Of a stretch of 64,000 nt of DNA, positions 46,131-56,200 are shown piece by piece; the first letter of the stretch is position 1, and each line of letters starts with the position of its first letter. The DNA lies in the NCBI GenBank assembly GCA_013397935.1, contig VZRN01004713.1, forward strand, positions 372,551-436,550, given 5' to 3'. A model generated the notes under the pieces. It did no database searches. It saw only the letters and a program-made list of their open reading frames with translations, and had not been told where the DNA came from. The DNA is from Dasyornis broadbenti (Eukaryota > Chordata > Aves > Passeriformes > Dasyornithidae). A program made the position numbers and the translations under genes.

Positions 46131-47947
46131 CTGAAAAATGAAAGGGAAAGTGGCGTTCAGAGCGCTGTTACTCAAACAGCACCTCTTCCTTACGTTGTCT
46201 GAAGTGCCAGCTGGAATTGTGCTGTGGTGTCAGCAAATCCAGGCATCCCTGATCCCGTCGCAGCCCCCATCCCACGGATCGCGGCAGAACACGGAGCCAC
46301 TGCTGGGCAGGCTCTGCATGGAAACGCCGTGGCCTTCACCCTGGAAATTCCCCCTGCACGGACCTGATCTCCAGCCGGGATCCCACTCCAAGGGCTGTGA
46401 TCCCAGGGATCTGAGCACAACGTCTCTGACTCGATTCCACCTCAGGGGCAGAGCACTGCACAAAATCCAACAAAGTGCTCAGGAAGGGGATGCTCAGAGG
46501 CCCCAGAGTTTTGTTATTTCTGTTGAACACAGGAAGCCCCACGGATCTGCATGAGCTGGGGCGAATGGGACAAGAAAGCAGAAGTGCAAGCAAATATTTC
46601 ATCCTCATTCAAGGGCTGAGCAGCTCCTTGTTCCGAAGAGGGGGGGTGAAAGGTAAAAATCAACTTCCTTAAATCAAGCGATTTAATAAAGCCAATTTGG
46701 ACCAAAATCATTGCCATTTTTACCATTAGCCGGGTCATTTTTGGATCTGAGGCCGCACCTTGGCCTGGAGCCCAAACTCCACAGCAGGTAATTCCAAACC
46801 CCTGTGGAATCCGTGCTGAAGCCGCAGCTTCACTGTCAGGATTGGAGATCCCAATGGATAAATCCTCACAAAACTCAGTTTAAATCCAGACCCCCAGTCC
46901 TGTCCCCTGCATTGTTTGCCTTTACTGCATTTCCTTAAAACTCCACATGCTCTGTCACACATTAGACATCTTTAAGCCAAAATCATTCCAGTGCCTTACT
47001 GTGGGAATTCCAAGTGGTTTCTGATGTTTGCAGTAATAATATTTATCCTGCACGAGTACACACAAGGACACAGTCAGGATGATGGAAGGTTCGATTTCAC
47101 GGCGCAATTAATAACTCTTTATCTTCAAAAATATCACCCCAGGGCTCACAAATGTTTTGTGTTTGACAAATAAATCCAACCCCCAGCACAGCACTCTGGA
47201 ATCCAAGGGAATTTGATTTGCCAGAGCCCACCTGCCTCGTGTTTCTGTGTAGGATCTGATTTTAAATTAATCATCCTTTAAAAGGAACATTTAGAGAAAA
47301 TTTCTCCAGTGATGGCTTTAAAATGGATTAAAGCAATTTTACAGAAAGTACTTCAATAGAGGAATTTTGGACTGATTTCTCTCAAAATCAGTAATTAACT
47401 AATAGGAATCTTTTATAGGCACCAACCTGACTTTCAGTGGACAGCAGGAAAATGCATACTGGAGGAAAATAACCCAAGTTATGTATCGGTGCTTATTATT
47501 TGATTTTATATCAATAACATTTACTTTGATGATCAACCTAAAAGCATATCACAGTTTGAGCAGTTCTTGGCTGCCCAATGGAAAAATATTATAAATATTT
47601 TGATTTTTTAGAGGCAGAAAAGCCTGATTTCCTGACATTCTGAGCTGGAGACAATTCCTGATCCACTACACAATGAAAAATCTGGGAAAGCAAACATCAA
47701 TTCAGGTCCTTTACCTGCACTGTGGATGGATCCACCTTAAAGGTGATGGATCCTTACGGAGATGCTGCCTCAGGGGCTGCCAGGGCAGGCCCAGTGAAAG
47801 CTGTGGCATGCGCAGGCCCCCAAACCCTGCTGCTCCCTTCCCAGGCGTCACATTCCTGCAGGGAAACGCTGGCCCTGCCAGCTCAGCTTTGCCAAAACAC
47901 GGATATTGCCCCAAGCACGGCTTCTGTGGCAGCTTTGGGGCAGGAGC

Positions 47948-47985
47948 TGCTGCCCTGCCCTGCCCTGCCCTGCCCTGCCCTGCCC
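47948..47985. repeat. CCCTG pentanucleotide repeat
   Basis: About six to seven head-to-tail copies of CCCTG sit in the B3GALNT1 5' intron region. Confidence 0.9.
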
Positions 47986-48639
47986 AGCCTGACACGATTC
48001 CAGCAGGGCTGAGCATCCCAGCTCCAGGCACTCATCCTCCAGGATCCTTAACCACCTCAAACACAGCAGGAAAAAGGCAAATCCACGGGAAGCCCCAGCC
48101 ACCCAGGGAATGAAATCCCCACCTTCTCCTGTTTCAAGGCCTTAAACCAAAGCGAAAGCAGTTGAAGCAGCGAGGTTTGAGCACTTCTGCTCTGTCACGG
48201 TGCGGCTGCAGCGCTTCCAGCTTCCCACCGGGGCTTCTCCACCGCTTCCAGACTTTCTTTGCTGGCAGTTTTCCCCTTCCAGCTGCAGCAGGACCTGCTC
48301 CCTCCGGGCGATTTCTTTCCCTTTCCTCCAAGGTGGCACAGCAGGACAGAGCGAGATTGTGCCAACAGATAAAAATGGTGAACTTTGAAACAAACGTGAG
48401 GTAATGCAGGCTGAGAATGCTCCACAGGGATTTTAGATCCATCTCCCACACTGCTGCAGGTAGGGAATTGCGGAGTGCGGATGTGCTCGGCAGAAAAAAG
48501 GTGAGAAATTCTCATATTCACTACAGACTACTAATTCTAATAACCAATATAATATAAAGATTTTACAATATCGTAGCGATGGATGTATAGAAAAAATAAT
48601 CCTTTTTAAAGCTGCCAGCAGAAATAATTTGGGAATAGA

Positions 48640-48785
48640 TCCCTGTACCAGGCTTGAGGGTCAGGCTGGGCGGGGCCCGGAGCAGCCCGGTCTGTGGAAG
48701 GTGCCCCAGCACACGGCAGGAGGGTGGCACGGGATGATCTTTAAGGTCCTTCCAGCCCAACCCAGCAGCGATTCCACGATTTTAA
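48640..48785 (+). mobile_element. CR1 LINE fragment, 3' end, plus orientation
   Basis: It shows GGAGCAGCCCGGTCTGTGGA, AGGTGCCCC, CACGGGATGATCTTTAAGG and TCCTTCCAGCCCAACCCAGC, ending with a degraded GATTCCACGATT tail. It is antisense to B3GALNT1. Confidence 0.85.
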
Positions 48786-49019
48786 ACTTAAACTCCAATT
48801 TAAACTTAAATTGGAGGCAATTTTGCAAGGTCCCGGTCTACAGTGCTCTAACATAACAAAACTTTCAGATTTTTATCGAAAGGACCTTGCTCTCGCTCCT
48901 GCCTGCCCAAGCCATCCCTGTTCTCTGTCCCAGGCGCCTTTTCGCAGCGCGGGAATCACCTGGGAGGTCCCAGCCGAGCAGGAAGGGATCGCTGCGAGGG
49001 GATGTGCCGCCCTCTGCCG

Positions 49020-49600
49020 AATCTAGGGACCCATTTCAAGGAATTTCTCCGATTTCTGTTCAAATCCAGCACCGGAGCAGCGCTCGGGGCTCGCTCACCC
49101 CGCGGTTCGCTCGGTTCCGCCCGCGCCCACCTCAGGGAGTGCCGCCTCCCTGCTCTGTATCCCCATCCCCATTCCCGTTCCCATCCCCGTTCCCGCTCCC
49201 ATCCCCGTTCCCGTTCCCATCCCCGTTCCCGCTCCCATCCCCGTTCCCGTTCCCATCCCCGTTCCCGTTCCCGTTCCCGTGCCCATCCCGTCGCCATGCC
49301 CTGCCCTTTACCGTGTCCCGCCCGCGTTGCTCGGGAGGCTCCGGCCGCAGTGGGAAGCTCCCGCCTCCTCTTCCGCCTCCCCGGGCGGCCGCAGCGAGCG
49401 GGCCCCGCTCCTCCGCCCTCCCCGGCAGGCGCCGACGGCTCCAGGGCTTTCCTCCGGCAGCAGTCGGGAGCAAAGGCTGGGCAGGGCCGGGAGCAGCGAG
49501 TGCAGCTTCCTCGCCTTCCTGCCTCGGCCGCTGGAAGTGCCCCCGCTGAGGATTCACTGCCTGAGCAGTGCACCCATCGCCCCTTGACTTAGTGAAGCCC
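49020..49600 (-). promoter_or_regulatory. B3GALNT1: CpG-rich region, probable B3GALNT1 promoter and first exon
   Basis: GC content and CpG frequency rise sharply, mainly at 49070-49140 and 49310-49450. On the minus strand a splice-donor-like GGGTGAGC lies at 49100-49093 and could end a noncoding first exon, with the exon ending at 49099. No TATA box is obvious, as is usual for CpG-island promoters. In human the B3GALNT1 promoter is close to that of NMD3 (recalled), but no NMD3 coding exon is visible to the right here. The exact start site is unknown. Confidence 0.55.
49160..49285. repeat. CCCGTT/CCCATC hexamer array in the promoter island
   Basis: The plus strand consists of hexamers of CCC plus three bases (CCCGTT, CCCATC, CCCGCT, CCCATT) for about twenty units, with a higher-order pattern of 18 to 24 bases. 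The minus strand, which is the B3GALNT1 sense strand, has G3 or G4 runs every six bases, ideal for G-quadruplexes. The long open frames across it are artefacts of the hexamer period. Confidence 0.9.
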
Positions 49601-51681
49601 GCGGGGCAGTGTCCTGCCCGGACAGCTTGGGAATCTGCGCGGTTTCCATGAAGCTGCCTGCTTTACACAAGGGTTACTGTGCAGAGCTGGAGCTCGGGTT
49701 GGTTGGTGCTGAATCAGCTCTGCCGGGTTTATTACTCCGGGGTTTGCAGGTGAACGTAAAGGGAGGCTCAAGACAGAGGGGACGGCCCCAGCCCGGCAGA
49801 GCAAAGGCACCTTTGGACAAAGGCAAGGCGGAGGTTCCATCCTTTGCAGTGCTCAGGTGCCGTGTGGGGCTAGAACCAGACAGCAGGGGCTGCACTGTGC
49901 ACTGTGCCGGGCTTTGATCTCCGGAGCAACGCTGGGAATTCCCACTGGAAGCTGCTCGGGAGAACAAGATCTCGCTCTGAACCAAGCTCATGCGGCCTCT
50001 GGCACGGTCAGGAACTGGCCAGCGCATGGATTAGCTCGGAATGGGTCAGGCTCTGCTTGAGCCCTGCTTTGATGTGACGGCAGGCGGAAGAAGCCACAGT
50101 TGGGACAATAATCAAGAAATACAGGTAGAGCAAACACAGAGCAGAGAACTGGGGCTGATCTTCAAGGCACAGCTGGGGACAGACCATCCATCCCCACCTT
50201 GCTCAAAACACCCCTATTTTATTGGAATTGCATCAGGGAATTCTGATCCATTCGATGTGTTAACACTGGTTTTGCAGAGTTTCCTGCCTCCCCACCTTTC
50301 AATTCATTCATGTACATTATTTAAAAAGAAATGCAAACGCTTTCTTACATCCTGAGCTGCTCCTGGAAAAAACCCTACACATAATCCATAGGTATTATTA
50401 ACTGTGAAAAATGCACAGCAATGAGTACATCACTGTCATCTCTTGTTGCCCTCAATTAGTCCCGGTCTAACTCTTTCAGCTTCAAGAGAAACCAGATTAT
50501 AACTCGTCTGTCAGGGCTGAGGTGGATTTTACGCAACCGATGTCGTAATTATCGAAATGATTGTCCTATCAGTCAGTCAGCAGCTCGTTTGACCACAAGA
50601 CCTTCGCATCTTTTTGCTGATTCTGGACTTTCTGAAGCAAAGAGAAATGGTTTCCTGGGTGGAAAACGGTGCAGTACTCAGGATGTGTCAGAGCAGCCCA
50701 GTGTGCATCCACGATCAGAAAAATGGAGAGGCAACAGGAATTCATTAATAGCAAATTAAATTTTCTATCTCCTCTTGTTTTATTCTGCCATTTAGAATGG
50801 TGGCCAAAAAATGATCAGTTACTTGGTTATTTCCTCGCTTCTTGTCCCCTTCCTGAAGGAAGTCTTCATTGGGCAACCACGGAATAGAGGGATGTGAAGC
50901 TAAGAGGAATTTTTAACTCCAGGCAGCGGAATCCCAGTGATGGCCGGGTCACAAGGTCTGTATTCAGTGTCCACCTTGCAGGGTGCGGTTAAACTCGGTC
51001 CCAAAGAACACGAACTCAGTGAGTTTACAGGCCTGGCAGGAGGAGTCCCTGAGGCGGCACAAGGCTGGAGCAGAGCCCAGTTTTAGTGGAGTTCTCGTAG
51101 GGTTTGATCGGGTCCATGGGGCTGTGCAGGCTCACAGCAGAGACCCTTTGGGACCAGTCTGCTGGAAGATGAGATGCACCGATAATTCAGGTACCTGGTC
51201 CTTTTGTGGCTGGGTAAGTATGGACAGGCCTTAAATCTGCCCTCCCCGCTGCTCCTGTACGTATTTCATTTTCTTCCCAAGTGGATGTGGATGCGCAGGG
51301 GGATCCTCTCAGAGCCAGGGCAGCCGTGGATCAGGGAGTGCATGGATCAGGCTGGTGCCGGGAGCAGCGTGGCTGTTCAAACAGGCTGGCAGCCTGTAAC
51401 CTTTGTGCCTGTGCCACTGGGTACTCGTTACTCATCCCAGTCCCACCCACAGGCTTGGCACGGAGCTCTGCACCCTCAAAACCCTCTCGGCTCCTTATCA
51501 AGTCGATAAAAGCAGCGTGTGTTTGTCCAGAGGTTTGACTGCTTCGGAGCGCCGAGCTCTTCACCTGCCTCGCTCCTTGTGCTTCATCTCACGGAGGGCG
51601 ACAGGCAGCGACACAAATCGGCCCCACGGGAGAGGGGGAATATCCCAGCCTGAGGCTGGAACAGAGAACCCCTCCGGACAA
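49601..51681. other. Intergenic region between B3GALNT1 promoter and ARL14
   Basis: No coding sequence is recognised. A splice-donor-like GGGTAAGTA at 51212-51220 and a TATA-like GATAAAAGC near 51505-51513 could belong to the ARL14 5' end, but neither can be confirmed from sequence alone. The rest is unique, unremarkable sequence. Confidence 0.5.
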
Positions 51682-52299
51682 ATGGGCCTCCAGCACACCA
51701 AAGCCTCTGCAGGGAAGCGGGCCAACATCCTGATGCTGGGGCTGGATTCTGCGGGAAAATCCACGCTGCTCTACAAGTTCCGGTATAAAGATGTTTTTCT
51801 AACAATGCCAACCATCGGCTTTAATGTGGATATGATTGAAGTGGGGAAGGATTTTACGCTGACGTTTTGGGATGTTGGAGGACAGAAGAAAATGAGAGAG
51901 CTCTGGAGCAATTTCCTGGACGACACCGACGGGCTGCTGTACGTGGTGGACAGCTCTGACAAGCGCCGGCTGGAGGAATCCAGGAGAGAATTCGAGCTCA
52001 TTTTAAAGAATGAATCCATCAAAAACGTCCCGGTGGTCATGCTGGCCAACAAGCAGGATGTGCCTGGAGCTCTGAACGCCGAGGAGATCACCAGGACGTT
52101 CAAGATGAAGAAGTACTGCAGTGACAGGAACTGGTACGTGCAGCCCTGCTGTGCCATCACGGGAGAAGGGCTGGCAGAAGCTCTCCAGAGAGTGTCCGCC
52201 TTTGCCAAGCAGTACAGCAAATCAAAGGAGACTTTCACCAGCCTGAAGGAATTCAGCACCCTTCAAGGGTTTCTGTCATCCAGTTCTGGTGACTCTTAG
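51682..52299 (+). CDS. ARL14: ADP-ribosylation factor-like GTPase 14 (ARL14 type)
   Basis: This intronless 205-residue small GTPase belongs to the ARF/ARL family; human ARL14 (192 residues, recalled) acts in vesicle and MHC class II transport. Visible motifs: Gly2 with Thr6 in MGLQHTK, an N-myristoylation context; P-loop GLDSAGKST (20-28); switch I with Thr44 in PTIGFNV (43-49); switch II WDVGGQ (63-68) with the catalytic-type Gln68; NKQD (123-126); and CAI (157-159) as the base-binding loop. The stretch KKYCSDRNWYVQPCCAITG is close to human ARL14. The C-terminus is longer than in human and Ser-rich. The frame is open for 93 further codons upstream, but those show no ARF features and the start next to the myristoylation Gly is the only sensible one. 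ARL11 or an ARL14 paralogue is the alternative. Confidence 0.9.
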   Translation: MGLQHTKASAGKRANILMLGLDSAGKSTLLYKFRYKDVFLTMPTIGFNVDMIEVGKDFTLTFWDVGGQKKMRELWSNFLDDTDGLLYVVDSSDKRRLEESRREFELILKNESIKNVPVVMLANKQDVPGALNAEEITRTFKMKKYCSDRNWYVQPCCAITGEGLAEALQRVSAFAKQYSKSKETFTSLKEFSTLQGFLSSSSGDS

Positions 52300-53200
52300 C
52301 ATATTTGGTTGGACAGACTAAGTCTGGAAATACTGGATTCCGGAGAACTTTTATGCATAAATATTCATAAAGGACTTCGTAAATATTTATAAAGAACTTT
52401 GACAATGTTAAATTCTACTGTTATACCTGCAGATACTTGATATACCTGATACGATATCTCATACCTGAGACAGGAAGGACTCTGGAGCATTTTATTATTT
52501 TATTTTTTATTTACTTGGGGTTGCTCAGTTCAAGGTGAATGATGAGAAGGGGGCAGTTGAGCACACGGATACAAAATAGGCGAGCACGGTTTAAGTTGCC
52601 TAAATCAAACGAAGGTTCAAATCCATTCTGACAAGATGTAAACCAGCCAAGTCATTTGGTCAGCAGTGACCAAATAATTGTAATGAATGTTCCATGGATG
52701 TGTTTCTCGTGTCAAAATGGAGTGGGGTTAGAGCTGCAGCTCTCAGAGGCCTTGTTGGCTGTGTCTGCACTGCAGAAGCAATTCCTGCAGAGGTTGCGAC
52801 GGGCAGGACGCGCTCCTCAGCCAGCCCCACGCACAGCTGGGCTCCAGTGCCGTCTCCAAGGCGCAGCTCTGACGTCTCCTTGTCCCAGATATCCACGTGC
52901 TGTTCCCTTGTGCCTGCACTGCTGGATTGCCCTCCGCAGAGGGACGGCGGCCAGCGTGGCATCAGTCCAGGCAAGAGCTGAATCCCAGCGGTTTTTGTGG
53001 TGATTTCCCACTCATGGACTCTGGAGCAGCTGTGGCAGGGGTCCTCCTGTGCCCCTGGTTTTCTGTGGCAGGATTACACCACGGAAGTTGGCGGGAAGCA
53101 GGAAGTTGACGTTTCATTCTTACTAACAAACAGACGGGAATGTCAAGTTGTAAAAGGGTGAAGCAGCAATAAAATCACCCAGACGTACCCTGCTGCCTCA
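52300..53200 (+). other. ARL14: Probable ARL14 3' UTR, AU-rich
   Basis: Downstream of the stop there is an AT-rich stretch with a near-duplicate of about 21 bases (ATATTCATAAAGGACTT and ATATTTATAAAGAACTT, 52358-52400) and T/A-rich sequence around 52490-52515. An AATAAA at 53168-53173 is a possible poly(A) signal. The end is inferred. Confidence 0.35.
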
Positions 53201-56200
53201 TGCATAGATTATTCAGAGACCAAAAAAACACCAGGTGAATTTGCTGAAATTGTAAACAAAGGGAAGTTTCTCAAGAGAAGCTGTTATTAATACTGAGACT
53301 AATTAATTACCAGGGGCTGAATCCTGAGTCAGGCTGAGACTCCGTTGCTAAAAGCAGAGTAAGTGTCTGGAATTTTCATTGCCTGCTCTGATGATTTAGG
53401 CTCAATAGAAAATATCATCCTCTGTCCCTAAAAAGATCTTTAGAAGTCATTAACATCGGGTTTCTAAACCCAACAATTCAATGTTTAAAAATGTGATATT
53501 TCATACCAATACATTTATAAACGTTTGCATGTGTCATACTGAATTCTCTTAATCGAATCATGTGTCTGTTATAAACCAGGATTTAGTTCTGTGGCCTCAG
53601 GTCTTCCTCAGGGAGAGGATTCCTCTTGAGAGATTCAATGAGGGTGCGCCAGGGTCTCTAATTAGCCAAGAAGCAAGTTCTGAAGGGAGAAATAAAGTCG
53701 TAAAACAGAGCAGCTCACACAGCTCAAAATGAGAATAAGCTCTCAGGCACACAGGCCCTTCTGCAGGTTATCAAATTAAACTAAATGCCACATCAACTTG
53801 AAGAAGTATTTTACATTATGCTTCAGAGGAAAGGAATAAACTCAATTCCGTTCACTTTACAGAGCATCAAGTATTTAAAAATTGAATTTTCTGAGAGCTT
53901 GGTTTCCCAGAGAAGTGAAGGCAGGCCCATTATATCTGCCCAAGGAGACCCCAGCCTTCCGGAGTAATTTTAAAGCTTTAAAATAAATATCAGTCAGGCT
54001 GGCTGGAGGCACAGGTTCTCTGAGGAATGAGATGCCTGAAAGTTTAACTGAAAAAATCAGCGAGACAGAGCAAAGTGACCGCGGTAAAGGCAAGGCTGAT
54101 AAGGTCCAAAGGACGGATCCGCAGGGAGATGAATGCTCCATGGGAGCCGATGGAAGGACAGCCATGCACAGAGCCAGGGCTTCCTGAGCTCCTCTGCTCC
54201 GGGAGCTGCTGGCCTTTTCCATCCTGCTTGGATCAGCACTCGGAGCTCCCTCGGCATGAGGAGCCGGAGATGGAACGCGCTGCTCCAAAGGGCCTCGTGG
54301 CCCTGGAGCACGGAACCTCCCTGACACTCGGCAGCTTCTGGGAAGCGTTTGGGAAGTTCCCGGGCAGGAAGGGGCAGAGGAAGTGCAATTGTGGCTCAGC
54401 TCGGAATGGAGCAGAGAACAGCCTCAGCCCGGGGCACTGGGTGGTCCCGCTGGAAGCCTGGGAACTGTTGGATATCTGATCCCGTCACGTGTTCCGTGGT
54501 GAAATCGACAGCCAGGGAGTTCCAGAGGTGTTTCCCAGCTCCAGCCTGCTGTGGAGAGTTTGAGCTTTCGGCTGCTTGGCTGAACAGGGAGAGGAGAATT
54601 GTCTTGGTGTTTCAGGAATTCTACCAGTGCTAAAATCCAACCAACAGCTCCGTGATCATTTATTCCTGGATAAGTTTGGGGTTATTTTATTATTTAGAAT
54701 TTTTACAGATTACTCACTAAAAGAATTTTAGGTTTTTTGAAGGGTTTGGGATGCTCTGAGATGGTGAGAAATCAGAATATGAAGAGCCCCGAGGCAGTGG
54801 AGCTGAAGTCTGGGAGCTGGAAGTTTTTCATGGGATGAAAGGCCTTGAAGAGTTGGGTCAGCTGTTTATTTTGCTTCAGCTTTGGGAAATCTTTCCATCA
54901 GCTCACCCTAGTGGTTTGCATTTTTCATTGCTGCAGTCTTGTGCAGAAGCACTGCAGGGGTTTTGCGGCTAAAGGGCTCAGATCCCCCAGTGGCCGCTCG
55001 TGTTCCGTACGGAGTTTGCTGTGCCTGTTCCTGGGAGGTGACAGGAGAGTCATCCATGACACACCCGAGACTGGGAATCCCAAGGGGCAGAAGGATCTGT
55101 GACCCCCCAAGGCCTGCAGGACCCTGTGCCCTCTCAAGATGCGTTTGGATGGGACCTTTTCAAAGCTGACAAAGCCAGAGGATGGGCACCTGTCCTGTTG
55201 GCCATTCCTTGGTAAGATCCCTCACAAAGGGCTCTCTGAGTTTAGAGATAACTCGTGGAGCTCACTGAACACGGTTCCAGGGCGATGAAAGGCCATTTTG
55301 AGGGAAGGTGTGGAGCAGCAGAAGAAGCCATTATAAATTTGGATAGCAGCACTCACTCCTGCTTTGCCTGGGAGACTCCTGTCCCAATAACTGAGAATCC
55401 AAGGGAAGGTAGTGTCCATGGAATGCAGGACAAGGCTTTTCCAGTATCAGGTAACATTGGGTGTTACTCCAAATGTCTCTGTGCCATCTCACTTCAGGTA
55501 ACTGAACCAAAGAAAAGACTTTCCATGTGTCAGACAAGTTCCAAGTCTGCTGCAAAGGAGACAGCACCACTTTGAAGTGCTGTGTGCACATGAAACAGCT
55601 TTTTCCCCCGAGTCAATGACCCTGCTGAGCTCTGTGCGGCTACCATTAGGCTTCTTCCACTTTAATTAGTTCAAGTATCCTGTTTGGATTCTGGACATCC
55701 ATCTCCTCAGATCCCACAGCCCGGATTCGCCGAGTCTCTGCAATTTGGGAGGTAAACTCTGAGGGTGGAGGCCCTGCCGAGCACACAGCACACTGCGGGG
55801 ACGATTTGCAAATGTAAATTCACGGACAGTAACAAGCCCAGACACAGCTGATTCTGAAGGCAGGGGGTTTCAGCAAACGGAGCATTCCCTGTGTTTGAGT
55901 TTCTGCGATTCTCTGTCCCACAGCAGTGCTCAATGTTCCTGTGCCACCCCTGCTCACCCACCATGTGTTTGTGGTCCCTCCCCTCCTGCCCCGTCCCCCG
56001 TGTGTCCCCTCCCCACATCTCCACAGCGGAGTTTCTCGCTGGCCTGGTCCTTCCCCAGGAGTCGCCGTGGCAGTGCCAGCTCCCATGGGCTGGTTATCAG
56101 CTTTGCACTGGGGTTTGGGTTTGCTCTCACGCCACTCCTCGTGCTTGGGATGACCTGAAGACATTTACAGCCCCATTTCTTTGTTTGCCGCCAGCTCCTT

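Larger units (their letters stand above)
46131..49020 (-). other. B3GALNT1: B3GALNT1 5' intron region
   Basis: This is the interval between the coding-exon acceptor and the CpG-rich region taken as promoter. It includes AT-rich sequence (47.0-47.65 kb), a CCCTG pentamer repeat and a CR1 tail. I could not place further 5' UTR exons with confidence, and no open frame in it looks like a protein I know. Confidence 0.55.

Noticed and set aside
46071..46175. 35-codon N-terminal extension of B3GALNT1
   Set aside because: It crosses a strong minus-strand splice acceptor at 46131 and would push the signal-anchor inward.
45306..46202. 298-codon plus-strand frame
   Set aside because: It is the antisense shadow of B3GALNT1.
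48887..49592. Overlapping frames of 196-220 codons on both strands in the promoter island
   Set aside because: They include the CCCGTT hexamer array (Pro-Phe-Pro, Arg-Ser-His or Gly-Trp-Glu-Arg repeats); stops are rare because of GC content.
51403..51681. 93-codon N-terminal extension of the ARL14-type frame
   Set aside because: ARF-family proteins start with a myristoylated Gly2, and that start is at 51682; the upstream part has no ARF similarity.
52605..52625. GGTTCAAATCC resembling a tRNA T-loop
   Set aside because: The surrounding sequence does not fold into a cloverleaf and lacks an A box and anticodon arm.
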